From Denitratisoma sp. (GTDB taxonomy: Bacteria > Pseudomonadota > Gammaproteobacteria > Burkholderiales > Rhodocyclaceae), in assembly GCA_032027165.1 (NCBI GenBank), contig JAVSMO010000001.1:2233919-2297918 (forward strand): a DNA stretch of 64,000 nt, written 5' to 3'. Shown here in pieces: positions 43,754 to 52,987 of the stretch. The position numbers and the translations under genes were made by a program. Position 1 is the stretch's first letter. Each line of letters starts with the position of its first letter. The notes under the pieces were generated by a model that worked only from the letters and a program-made list of their open reading frames with translations, was not told the DNA's origin and did no database searches.

Positions 43754-45844
43754 ATGTCCCAGGTTACCCAATCCCAGTTCTACGCCAACCTGAAGAAGTA
43801 CTACACCTTCTACACGGGCGGCTTCATCACCTTCGTCATCATCGTCGGCATCCTCGAGCAGCTCGGCGTGCCGAACAAGGTGCTCGGCTACATGTTCCTC
43901 TTCGCCACCATCCTGCTCTACGCCGGCATCGGCTTCATGTCGAAGACGGCGGAAGTGGCGGAGTACTACGTGGCGGGACGACGCGTGCCGGCACTCTTCA
44001 ACGGCATGGCCACCGGCGCCGACTGGATGTCCGCCGCCTCCTTCATCGGCATGGCCGGCACCCTCTACCACGCCGGCTTCGACGGCCTCGCCTTCGTCAT
44101 GGGCTGGACCGGCGGCTACTGCCTGGTGGCGCTGTTCCTCGCACCCTACCTGCGCAAGTTCGGCCAGTTCACGATCCCGGACTTCCTCGGCGCCCGCTAC
44201 GGCGGCAACATCCCGCGCTTCGTCGGCATCATCGTCGCCATCACCTGCTCCTTCACCTACGTGATCGCGCAGATCTACGGCGTCGGCATCATCACCAGCC
44301 GCTTCACCGGCCTGGAGTTCGGCATCGGCGTGTTCGTCGGCCTCGCCGGCATCCTGGTGTGCTCCTTCCTCGGCGGCATGAAGGCGGTGACCTGGACCCA
44401 GGTGGCCCAGTACATCATCCTGATCGTCGCCTACATGATCCCGGTGGTGTGGCTGTCGGTGAAGCACACCGGCATTCCCATCCCGCAGATCTCCGCCTAC
44501 ACCACGGCCCTGCCGAAGGTGACGGCGCTGGAGAAGGAGTTCAACGACAAGAGCACGCCGAAGGGCGCCGCCGAGGATTCGGTGCGCCAGATCTTCCGCG
44601 ACAAGGTCGCCGCAGCCGACGCCAAGCTGAAGGGCCTGGAGACCGGCGGCGCCGCCTTCCTCGCCGAGGAAAAGGCCAAGATGGCCGCCAAGGTGGCCGA
44701 GCTGAAGGGCGCCGCCGCGCCCGACATCAAGGCCGTCGAAGCCGCCGAGAAGGCCCTCAAGGACTTCCCGGCCGACCCGGCAGCCGCCAAGGCCGCCTGG
44801 ACCAAGGAGAAGGCTGGCGCAGCCGCCAAGACCGCTGCGGTCAAGGCCCACGCCGATCCCTTCCCGGGCAAGGACGAGGCCGCGCAGAACAAGGCGCGCA
44901 AGAACTTCCTCGCCCTGGTGCTCTGCCTGATGGTGGGCACGGCCGCACTGCCGCACATCCTGATGCGCTACTACACGACGCCGTCGGTCAAGGAAGCGCG
45001 CATCTCGGTGGGCTGGTCGCTGTTCTTCATCTTCCTGCTCTACTTCACCGCGCCGGCGCTGGCCATCCTCGTGAAATACGAGGTGTACAGCAACGTCATC
45101 GGCTCGCAGTTCTCGGCCCTGCCGGGCTGGGTCGCCAACTGGGCGGCGGTGGACAAGACGCTGATGGCGGTCACCGACTTCAACAAGGACGGCATCGTGC
45201 AGCTGGCGGAACTGACCATCGGCGGCGACCTGATCGTGCTGGCCACGCCGGAAATCGCCGGCCTGCCCTACGTGATCTCGGGCCTCGTCGCGGCCGGCGG
45301 TTTGGCTGCGGCGCTCTCCACCGCCGACGGCCTGCTGCTGACCATCGCCAACGCGCTCTCGCACGATCTCTACTACAAGATGATCGACCCGAACGCGCCG
45401 ACGGTGCGCCGCATCGCCGTGTCGAAGGGCCTGCTGCTGGTGGTCGCCCTGCTCGCGGCCTACGTCACCTCGCTCAAGCCGGGCAACATCCTGTTCCTGG
45501 TCGGCGCGGCGTTCTCGCTGGCGGCCTCGGGCTTCTTCCCGGCGCTGGTGGCGGGCGTGTTCTGGAAGCGGGCCAACAAGCTCGGCGCCATCATCGGCAT
45601 GTCGGCCGGCCTGTTCGTCTGCGGCTACTACATGTACCTGACCTACCCGTTCTTCGGCGTGAATGCCCCGCTCTGGTGGGACATCGCCCCGATTTCTTCG
45701 GGCATCTTCGGCATTCCCGCCGGCTTCATCGGCGTGATCATCGGCTCGCTGATTTCCCCGGCGCCGTCGAAGGAAGTGCAGGAACTGGTCGACCATGTCC
45801 GCTACCCGAACCTGGCGGGCGACATCGACACGTCCGGTCGCTAA
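43754..45844 (+). CDS. Sodium:solute symporter (SSS family, VC_2705/ActP-like)
   Basis: A 696-residue inner-membrane carrier with about 13 TM segments. SSS features are TAEVAEYYVAGRRVPALFNGMATGAD near TM2 and ATPEIAGLPYVISGLVAAGGLAAALSTADGL. An Ala/Lys-rich soluble insertion (about residues 255-380) interrupts the TM bundle. A canonical EF-hand loop, DFNKDGIVQLAE (475-486), lies in another extramembrane loop. The substrate is likely a small carboxylate such as acetate, by family, but it cannot be read from the sequence. It forms an operon with the DUF4212 gene and is followed by a strong terminator. Confidence 0.88.
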   Translation: MSQVTQSQFYANLKKYYTFYTGGFITFVIIVGILEQLGVPNKVLGYMFLFATILLYAGIGFMSKTAEVAEYYVAGRRVPALFNGMATGADWMSAASFIGMAGTLYHAGFDGLAFVMGWTGGYCLVALFLAPYLRKFGQFTIPDFLGARYGGNIPRFVGIIVAITCSFTYVIAQIYGVGIITSRFTGLEFGIGVFVGLAGILVCSFLGGMKAVTWTQVAQYIILIVAYMIPVVWLSVKHTGIPIPQISAYTTALPKVTALEKEFNDKSTPKGAAEDSVRQIFRDKVAAADAKLKGLETGGAAFLAEEKAKMAAKVAELKGAAAPDIKAVEAAEKALKDFPADPAAAKAAWTKEKAGAAAKTAAVKAHADPFPGKDEAAQNKARKNFLALVLCLMVGTAALPHILMRYYTTPSVKEARISVGWSLFFIFLLYFTAPALAILVKYEVYSNVIGSQFSALPGWVANWAAVDKTLMAVTDFNKDGIVQLAELTIGGDLIVLATPEIAGLPYVISGLVAAGGLAAALSTADGLLLTIANALSHDLYYKMIDPNAPTVRRIAVSKGLLLVVALLAAYVTSLKPGNILFLVGAAFSLAASGFFPALVAGVFWKRANKLGAIIGMSAGLFVCGYYMYLTYPFFGVNAPLWWDIAPISSGIFGIPAGFIGVIIGSLISPAPSKEVQELVDHVRYPNLAGDIDTSGR

Positions 45845-45878
45845 GAACTACGAGGAGGAGGGGGGGAACCCCCTTGTC

Positions 45879-45907
45879 GAGCCCGCCGATTGGCGGGCTC
45901 TTTTTTT
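45879..45907 (+). terminator. Rho-independent terminator after symporter
   Basis: GAGCCCGCC (45879-45887) pairs with GGCGGGCTC (45892-45900) around the loop GATT, followed directly by seven T residues. This is a textbook intrinsic terminator, 35 bases after the stop. Confidence 0.92.
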
Positions 45908-45937
45908 GAGGGCTCCCGGAGTCCTCAAAAAAAGAGC
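45897..45937. repeat. 15-bp inverted repeat overlapping the terminator
   Basis: GCTCTTTTTTTGAGG (45897-45911) and its exact complement (45923-45937) flank an 11-base loop. It shares its first bases and T-tract with the symporter terminator, so the two foldings exclude each other. It lies 5 bases from the stop of the convergent TPR gene and may act in both directions. Confidence 0.7.
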
Positions 45938-45941
45938 TTGG

Positions 45942-46556
45942 TTACGAACGGTAAGTTTCGAAGAACTCCTGCACTTCGGCAGGCACCAGATGGCGCAGGT
46001 CCGGACGTTCGGCATCCTTGATCAGCTTCATCGCGCGCTTCGGCTCGAATCCGGCGAGGCGCTTGGCGATCTGGGTGACCTGGTCGGGCTGGTGGGCATG
46101 GTGGCAAGCCATGGCCCACTGGTAGAAGGCCTCGCCGTTCATCGGCTGAAGCTCGGCGGCCTTGGCGAAGGCGGCGGCGGCCTCGGCATGCTCGCCCCGG
46201 CGGGCCTGCGCCATGCCCAGGCCGTACCAGGCCAGGTCGAGGGCGGGATTCAAGCGCACGGCTTCGCCGAAGGCGGCGATGGCCTCGTCCGAGCGCCCCC
46301 CCTGCTCGAGCACGTAGCCATGGTTGAAATGCATGCCGGCGTCACCGGGCGCCAGGCGCAGCGCCTCGATGAACCATTTGTCGGCGACGTCGTACTGCTT
46401 CCTGCGGGCGGCGATGAAGGCCAGGTTGCGCGCAGCCTGCACGTTGTCGGGCCGCAGGCGATAGGCGGCGGCATATTCGTTGAAGGCTTTTTCTTCCTGG
46501 CCGAAGAAATGCAGCAGCCAGCCGCGGGCATAATGGCGGAAGTGTTCAAAATCCAT
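45942..46556 (-). CDS. Tetratricopeptide-repeat protein
   Basis: A 204-residue soluble protein with about four TPR units, e.g. RPDNVQAARNLAFIAARRKQ, GMHFNHGYVLEQGGRSDEAI and LAWYGLGMAQARRGEHAEAA. No signal peptide is seen. The ATG at 46556 is preferred to a start at 46634 that would run through the divergent membrane-protein gene. TPRs mediate protein contacts; no partner is evident. It is divergent from a small membrane-protein gene (36 bases between starts). Confidence 0.8.
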   Translation of the reverse strand: MDFEHFRHYARGWLLHFFGQEEKAFNEYAAAYRLRPDNVQAARNLAFIAARRKQYDVADKWFIEALRLAPGDAGMHFNHGYVLEQGGRSDEAIAAFGEAVRLNPALDLAWYGLGMAQARRGEHAEAAAAFAKAAELQPMNGEAFYQWAMACHHAHQPDQVTQIAKRLAGFEPKRAMKLIKDAERPDLRHLVPAEVQEFFETYRS

Positions 46557-46591
46557 TGCAGCACCTCGAATCGGAAGGCCAAGACAATACC

Positions 46592-46900
46592 ATGACTCAG
46601 ATCGATCTGTTCCTCGTTTCCGTCCTGCGCGCATTGGTCGAGGTGGCCCTGCTGGCCCTCATCGGCCAGGGCGTGCTGGCCCTGCTGGCGGGCGGGCGGC
46701 GCCACACCAATTTCGTGTACAAGCTTTTTCTCATCATCACCAGCCCGGTCATCAGGATCTGCCGCTGGATCGCCCCGAAGGTGATCATCGACAAGCACCT
46801 GCCTTTCGTCGCCTTCTTCCTGCTGTTCTGGGTCTGGATCCTGCTGGCCTGGGTCAAGCGCGAGCTGTGCGTGATGAGCGGCCTGCCGCCCGCCTGCTGA
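46592..46900 (+). CDS. Small two-TM inner-membrane protein, unknown
   Basis: 102 residues: an N-terminal TM segment (LRALVEVALLALIGQGVLALLAG), a middle hydrophobic stretch (FVYKLFLIITSPVIRICRW), and a C-terminal TM (FVAFFLLFWVWILLAWV) before a short tail. I do not recognise the family with certainty; similar YggT-like small proteins exist. The stop TGA abuts the convergent kinase stop without a gap (TGATCA). Confidence 0.65.
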   Translation: MTQIDLFLVSVLRALVEVALLALIGQGVLALLAGGRRHTNFVYKLFLIITSPVIRICRWIAPKVIIDKHLPFVAFFLLFWVWILLAWVKRELCVMSGLPPAC

Positions 46901-48376
46901 TCACAAGGTTGGCTGGAACTTCTCCGGCTGCTGCGCCAGCAGCGCCGAAACGGTGAAGCGGCTGCGCGGGAAAACGGCCTGCGCCAGCGTGCCGCGCCCT
47001 TCCGGACCGAGCTTCAACTGCACGCTGCCGCGGTGCAGCTCGGCGATCTCGCGGACGATGGCCAGCCCCAGGCCGCTGCCCGGCGCCTCGTTGCCGAGCA
47101 CCCGGTAGAATCGCTCGAAAATCAGGTCGCGCTCGTTTTCCGGAATGCCCGGCCCGTCGTCCTCGACTTCGAGGACGGCGAATTCCGCCGCCCGGGTGCG
47201 CACCGTAATGCGGCCGCCGACCTGCGTATATTTCACGGCGTTGTCGATCAGGTTGACGACGAGCTCGCGCAGCAGCAGCGGGTTGCCGCTGACCTGCAGC
47301 GGCCAGCCGGTGCCCTCGAAGCCGAAATCGATCTTCTTGGCCATGGCAGCCGGCAGCCATTCCTGCGTCGCTTCGCGCGCCACCGCCTCGAGATCGACGT
47401 TCTCGATGGCATGCGTCTTCTCATGGCTGGATTCCGCACGCGCCAGGGCCAGCAGCTGGCTGATGAGGTGGGCGGCACGGTCGGTACTCTCGGCGATCTG
47501 CCGCAGCAGGATGCGCATGTTCTCCGGATCGGTCTCGGTCAGCGCCAGCTCGGTCTGCATCTTCAGGCCGGTAAGCGGGGTGCGCATCTGGTGCGCGGCA
47601 TCGCCGATGAAGCGCTGCTGCGCCTGCAGGTTCTGCTCGAGGCGGGCCATCATGTCGTTGAAGGCATGGATGACCGGCTTGACCTCCTCCGGCACGCCGG
47701 CCGTCGGGATCGGCGAAAGATCGGTCGGCAGGCGTCGGCGGATCGCCCGGCCAAGCCGGTTGAGCGGCGCGATGCCGCGAGAGAGGCCGAACCACACCAG
47801 CAGCACGGCGAGCGGAATCACGGCGAACTGCGGCAGGGTGACGCCGGAGATGATGCGCGAGGAGAGGGCGTTTCGCTTGTTGCGCGTCTCGGCCACCTGC
47901 ACCAGGATCGGCTCCTTGTCGTGCTGCGGCTTGAGGTAGAGATAGGCGATGCGCACCGGTTCGCTGTGGATCTCGTCGTCTCGGAAATAAGGCTTGCCGG
48001 GCTCTATCTTCAGGGGCGGCTCGACCCAGTGGATGGCGGCCTCGCCCGCCACCAGTTCGTTGCGGAAGCCCAGCACCTGGAAGTACACGATGTCCAGCTC
48101 GTCACGCTGCAGGAGGCTGCGCGCCTGGGCCGAGATGTCGGCCCTGACCCGGCCGCCACTGACGCTGACGAGACCGGCAATGGCCAAGGCATTTTCCGCC
48201 AGGGCCTTGTCGTAGGGGTCGTCGGCAATGTTGTTGGCCACGCCCTGGATGAGGATCACGCTGAGCGGCCAGATCAGCAGCAGCGGCATCAGCATCCAGT
48301 CGAGGATCTCGCCGAAAACCGACTGACGTTCGCCTTCGTCCTGCCGGCGCCGCAGCAGCCGGTCGCTAAGCGCCAT
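46901..48376 (-). CDS. Sensor histidine kinase, TctE/QseC type
   Basis: A 491-residue membrane kinase: TM1 (MLMPLLLIWPLSVILIQGV), a periplasmic sensor region of about 150 residues, TM2 (FAVIPLAVLLVWFGLSRGI), HAMP, the H-box AAHQMRTPLTGLKMQTELA, N-box LVVNLIDNAVKYT, and G-boxes DDGPGIPENE and GSGLGLAIV. Two-domain sensors of the TctE type often respond to tricarboxylates, but no ligand is shown here. Its start overlaps the regulator stop by 11 bases. Confidence 0.88.
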   Translation of the reverse strand: MALSDRLLRRRQDEGERQSVFGEILDWMLMPLLLIWPLSVILIQGVANNIADDPYDKALAENALAIAGLVSVSGGRVRADISAQARSLLQRDELDIVYFQVLGFRNELVAGEAAIHWVEPPLKIEPGKPYFRDDEIHSEPVRIAYLYLKPQHDKEPILVQVAETRNKRNALSSRIISGVTLPQFAVIPLAVLLVWFGLSRGIAPLNRLGRAIRRRLPTDLSPIPTAGVPEEVKPVIHAFNDMMARLEQNLQAQQRFIGDAAHQMRTPLTGLKMQTELALTETDPENMRILLRQIAESTDRAAHLISQLLALARAESSHEKTHAIENVDLEAVAREATQEWLPAAMAKKIDFGFEGTGWPLQVSGNPLLLRELVVNLIDNAVKYTQVGGRITVRTRAAEFAVLEVEDDGPGIPENERDLIFERFYRVLGNEAPGSGLGLAIVREIAELHRGSVQLKLGPEGRGTLAQAVFPRSRFTVSALLAQQPEKFQPTL

Positions 48377-49037
48377 TGGGCCGGTCCAGGCAGTAGCCGA
48401 GTCCCCGCACCGTGCTGATGCGCACTCCGCTGTCTTCCAGCTTTTTGCGCAAGCGGTGCACGTAGACCTCGATGGCGTTGGTGCTGACTTCCTCGCCCCA
48501 GCCGCAAAGATGGTCGACCAGTTGTTCCTTGCTCACCAGGCGGCCGGCGCGCAGGAGCAGTATCTCCAGCAGGGCCAGTTCGCGCGCCGAAAGGTCAACA
48601 GCCTGGCCATCCAGCCTGGCGCTGCGCTCGGTCTGGTCGTAAGTCAGCGGCCCGAATTCGATTTTCGTCGGATTGCCCGTGCCGCGCCGGGTGAGCGCGC
48701 GCACCCTCGCTTCCAGTTCAGGCAGGGCGAAGGGCTTGGTGAGATAGTCGTCGGCGCCGGCATCCAGGCCGCGCACGCGATCTTCCAGGCCGTCCTCGGC
48801 GGTAAGGATCAGCACCGGCATGGGCGACTTGCGCGCACGCAGGCGCTTGAGAACTTCGATGCCATTCAGCCTGGGCAGGCCGAGATCGAGGATCAACAGA
48901 TCGAATTGCTGCGAGAGCAGGGCCGCATCCGCATCGCTGCCATTGGCGACATGGTCGACGGCGTAGCCGGACTTGCGCAGCGTGCGCAACAATCCGTCGG
49001 CAATGATGCGATCGTCTTCGGCAAGCAGGATGTGCAT
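48366..49037 (-). CDS. OmpR-family response regulator, TctD-like
   Basis: A 223-residue regulator: receiver domain (HILLAEDDRIIADGLLRTLR, phospho-Asp in LLILDLGLPRLNG, Lys in DDYLTKPF) and a winged-helix C-terminal domain (LSARELALLEILLLRAGRLV, then NAIEVYVHRLRKKL, and STVRGLGYCLD). It pairs with the overlapping kinase gene. Its upstream region (49038-49206) contains short TGTAA repeats around 49055-49070 that could be operator half-sites. Confidence 0.9.
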   Translation of the reverse strand: MHILLAEDDRIIADGLLRTLRKSGYAVDHVANGSDADAALLSQQFDLLILDLGLPRLNGIEVLKRLRARKSPMPVLILTAEDGLEDRVRGLDAGADDYLTKPFALPELEARVRALTRRGTGNPTKIEFGPLTYDQTERSARLDGQAVDLSARELALLEILLLRAGRLVSKEQLVDHLCGWGEEVSTNAIEVYVHRLRKKLEDSGVRISTVRGLGYCLDRPNGA

Positions 49038-49206
49038 GGGAAAACCGGCGCGGTGTAAGGCAACTGTAAGCCTCCCAGTTTAGCCTGTTTCCGCTGTTCT
49101 CCTTTTACTCGGTCTTAGGGGGCTGGCCGGCAGCGCCGGCATGCCCTGGGGGGCGGACGGTCACACCGCTCCGCTCCCTGCCGTTTTTTTCCAGGTAACG
49201 CCTAAC

Positions 49207-50025
49207 TCAGGACTCGGGCAGGCGCTGTTCCACGCCGCTCCAGAACTCATCGGCCTTGCGTTTTCCCGCCCCCACCTGCAGGGCATCCCGGCTCTTTCCC
49301 AACGCTAGCCGCAATTCAGGCAATGTCCTGCATTTCTCGATGGCCTCCACCAGTGCGTCGCCCTGGGGCCCCAGGGCATCGAGGACGAAGCGCCGGGCAA
49401 AACGGACCGCCTCCTGAACAGAAGGCTGCTGCTGCGCAGCAGTTGCAGGCTGGGCGGGAGGCGGCGATGCCGGGCTGGTGGCTGGCGCGGGAGGAACTGC
49501 CGGTGCGGCAGGAGCCGGCGGCGGGCGGCCTTCGAGACGGGCTTCGACATTCGCCCAAAACTCCTCGGCCCTGCGTTTCTTTCCCATCCCGGCAATCGCG
49601 TCGCGCGTCTTTTCGAGCCTGGTGCGCAACTCAGGCATGGTCTTGCACCTGCCGATGGCTTCCGCAAGCAGGTCCGCTTCGGGGCCCAGAACCTCGTCGA
49701 GAAAGCGCTCGGCGTAGCGCATGGTGTCCTGCATGATGCGCTGGTCCTGCGGCGTGGCGGCTGCCGGCGCTGATGCCGCTGTCGGCGCTGATGCCGCAGA
49801 CGCAGCTGCGGCAGAAGCATCGACCGCAATGAAACCGCCCTCGATCAGCTTCGCCATCAGCCCTTGCGGGTCGGGCATGTGTTGCGCCCTGGCAAGCAGG
49901 TCGGCGGCGGTCGTTTTGCCGTCCACCATCACGAGAAGAGTCCGTTCACGCATCCCGAGCACGGTGCGCTGGGCCATCTCCTCCAGACCTTTTTGGGTTT
50001 TTTTGTAAACGGCTTTTAGGTCCAT
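49207..50025 (-). CDS. Hypothetical protein with a duplicated about 65-residue domain
   Basis: A 272-residue protein I cannot name. Residues 1-67 form a compact N-terminal domain (MRERTLLVMVDGKTTAADLL, resembling a winged-helix-like fold). Residues 102-166 and 207-270 are repeats of each other: MRYAERFLDEVLGPEADLL versus VRFARRFVLDALGPQGDAL, CKTMPELRTRLEKTRDAI versus CRTLPELRLALGKSRDAL, and AEEFWANVEARL versus ADEFWSGVEQRL. Ala/Pro-rich linkers join the three parts. No TM or signal peptide is seen. It lies downstream of groEL, behind terminators, with its own likely promoter. Confidence 0.75.
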   Translation of the reverse strand: MDLKAVYKKTQKGLEEMAQRTVLGMRERTLLVMVDGKTTAADLLARAQHMPDPQGLMAKLIEGGFIAVDASAAAASAASAPTAASAPAAATPQDQRIMQDTMRYAERFLDEVLGPEADLLAEAIGRCKTMPELRTRLEKTRDAIAGMGKKRRAEEFWANVEARLEGRPPPAPAAPAVPPAPATSPASPPPAQPATAAQQQPSVQEAVRFARRFVLDALGPQGDALVEAIEKCRTLPELRLALGKSRDALQVGAGKRKADEFWSGVEQRLPES

Positions 50026-50049
50026 TTACATCTCCCTTTGGTTCTACTT

Positions 50050-50088
50050 TAGTGATACCACTATAGCACGCGGCTCCATTCTCGAAAA
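50050..50088 (-). promoter_or_regulatory. Putative promoter and palindrome for the duplicated-domain gene
   Basis: On the minus strand TATAGT (50065-50060) resembles a -10 box with a weak T-rich -35 near 50088-50083. The inverted repeat TAGTG-N4-CACTA (50050-50063) overlaps the -10 and could be an operator. GGGAG precedes the start codon. Confidence 0.35.
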
Positions 50089-50107
50089 AGCTTGTCATTC
50101 ATCAAGG

Positions 50108-50129
50108 AAAAACCCCGCCGAAGCGGGGT
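50108..50129 (-). terminator. Rho-independent terminator after groEL
   Basis: On the minus strand ACCCCGC-TTCG-GCGGGGT forms a 7-bp stem with a stable UUCG tetraloop, followed by five T residues. It lies about 80 bases after the groEL stop and matches a classic intrinsic terminator. Confidence 0.9.
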
Positions 50130-50150
50130 CTGTCCTGGTAGGAAGGGGGC

Positions 50151-51869
<1,719 letters not shown>

Positions 51870-51881
51870 CTATGTGTTCCG

Positions 51882-52175
51882 TTACTTGCCTTCAACGACA
51901 CCCATGATGTCTTCTTCGCGCATGACGAGCAGTTCCTCGCCCTGCACCTTGACGGTCTGGCCGGCGTATTTGCCGAACAGCACCTTGTCGCCGACCTTGA
52001 CGTCGAGAGCGATGTGCTTGCCGTTGTCGTCGCGCTTGCCGGGACCGACGGCCATGACCTCGCCCTGATCGGGCTTCTCGGCGGCGGTGTCGGGAATGAC
52101 GATGCCGGAGGCCGTCTTGCGTTCCTCTTCGAGGCGCTTGACGATCACACGGTCATGCAAAGGACGAATTTTCAT
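51882..52175 (-). CDS. groES: Co-chaperonin GroES (10 kDa)
   Basis: Heptameric lid of GroEL. The 97-residue protein has [20 protein letters not shown] and the mobile-loop region [14 protein letters not shown], then GEVMAVGPG and [15 protein letters not shown] ribosome-binding site precedes the ATG at 52175. First gene of the groE operon, about 80 bases after the CIRCE operator. Confidence 0.98.
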   Translation of the reverse strand: MKIRPLHDRVIVKRLEEERKTASGIVIPDTAAEKPDQGEVMAVGPGKRDDNGKHIALDVKVGDKVLFGKYAGQTVKVQGEELLVMREEDIMGVVEGK

Positions 52176-52252
52176 AGAGTTATCTCCTCTCTACAGATCG
52201 AATTTGACGAAAGTGAGCGAGTGCCCACATTAAGATATTCCTGAAACTTGCA

Positions 52253-52279
52253 TTAGCACTCATTGCTAACGAGTGCTAA
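52253..52279. promoter_or_regulatory. CIRCE operator (HrcA-binding site)
   Basis: TTAGCACTC (52253-52261), nine bases, GAGTGCTAA (52271-52279): an exact match to the CIRCE consensus. It lies upstream of groES and indicates HrcA repression of groESL with heat-shock release. An hrcA gene is not in the window. Confidence 0.95.
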
Positions 52280-52326
52280 TAATAGGGGTGTTTGTCGAGA
52301 CATTCAAGGGGTGCGCCGGATGTCGG

Positions 52327-52368
52327 CCGTCAAAAATAAATCCCGTCCCGTCAAAAATAAATCCCGTC
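52327..52368. repeat. Two perfect tandem copies of a 21-bp repeat
   Basis: Positions 52327-52347 and 52348-52368 are identical, each beginning CCGTCAAAAATAAATCC. The AT-rich unit sits at the boundary between the groE operon and the lower-GC island. Apart from this repeat and CIRCE, the 320-base gap 52176-52495 shows no gene. Confidence 0.85.
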
Positions 52369-52495
52369 TACTTCCTTTCACAGCAAATCAAAGCGGAAAA
52401 CAGGAATCCGGCCCCAGTAAGCCGCACATTGTTGTCAGCAGCACAATGGCGTCTTTAACAGGCGTTTCCGGGCTACAGGTTTTTGGGCATGTGCC

Positions 52496-52987
52496 TCACA
52501 CTCTTCTTAGGCGCTCCCATTTCTGTGGAAGTGGCCACAGCATGGTTCGGACTGGGCCTCGCCCAACAAACCAATTACAGGTTCCGACAATCAGGAAAAT
52601 TGTGGCTCGTTTCTCGGTACGCATCACCCTGCGCCATTCAGTTGCATCGATGAGGGACGGAGTAGGCAGCGGCTCGGGGTGGGTATGCCACTCGCCGACG
52701 TATCCAACGGTGTGCTGACTGTCCATCCAGTGCTGGTCGGCCAGTTCAAAGTGACCCAAATCGCGCCGATGGAATGATGTCCTCGTACGGATATCGCTCT
52801 GGAGTGGGGATGTGATCCTGACGATCTCAATGTGCGGGCCACGACGCAGCCCAAGGAGCAGACCACCGGCCTCTAGATCCTGCAGCCCGGTTTGTTGGAA
52901 CTGGTTGAGCTGATCGACGATAACGGAAGGGATCAGTACGCGGCTGGGATCATCCTCGCTATGTGAGTAGATTATGTCCTGCGACAT
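52496..52987 (-). CDS. cap3: Cap3-like JAB/JAMM isopeptidase of CBASS
   Basis: A 163-residue JAB-family zinc peptidase. The JAMM residues are present: Glu39 in LEAGGLLLG, His101 and His103 in EWHTHPEP, and Asp114 (S-x2-D, PSLID). In type II CBASS, Cap3 removes the CD-NTase from proteins to which Cap2 has conjugated it. The ATG at 52987 has AAGGA 9 bases upstream and is preferred to the ATG at 52996. It overlaps the cap2-like 3' end by 16 bases and is the last gene of the operon. Confidence 0.88.
   Translation of the reverse strand: MSQDIIYSHSEDDPSRVLIPSVIVDQLNQFQQTGLQDLEAGGLLLGLRRGPHIEIVRITSPLQSDIRTRTSFHRRDLGHFELADQHWMDSQHTVGYVGEWHTHPEPLPTPSLIDATEWRRVMRTEKRATIFLIVGTCNWFVGRGPVRTMLWPLPQKWERLRRV

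Noticed and set aside
43679..45796. 705-codon minus-strand frame antisense to the symporter
   Set aside because: Composition is repetitive Arg/Asp/Gly/His typical of antisense frames; the symporter on the other strand is certain.
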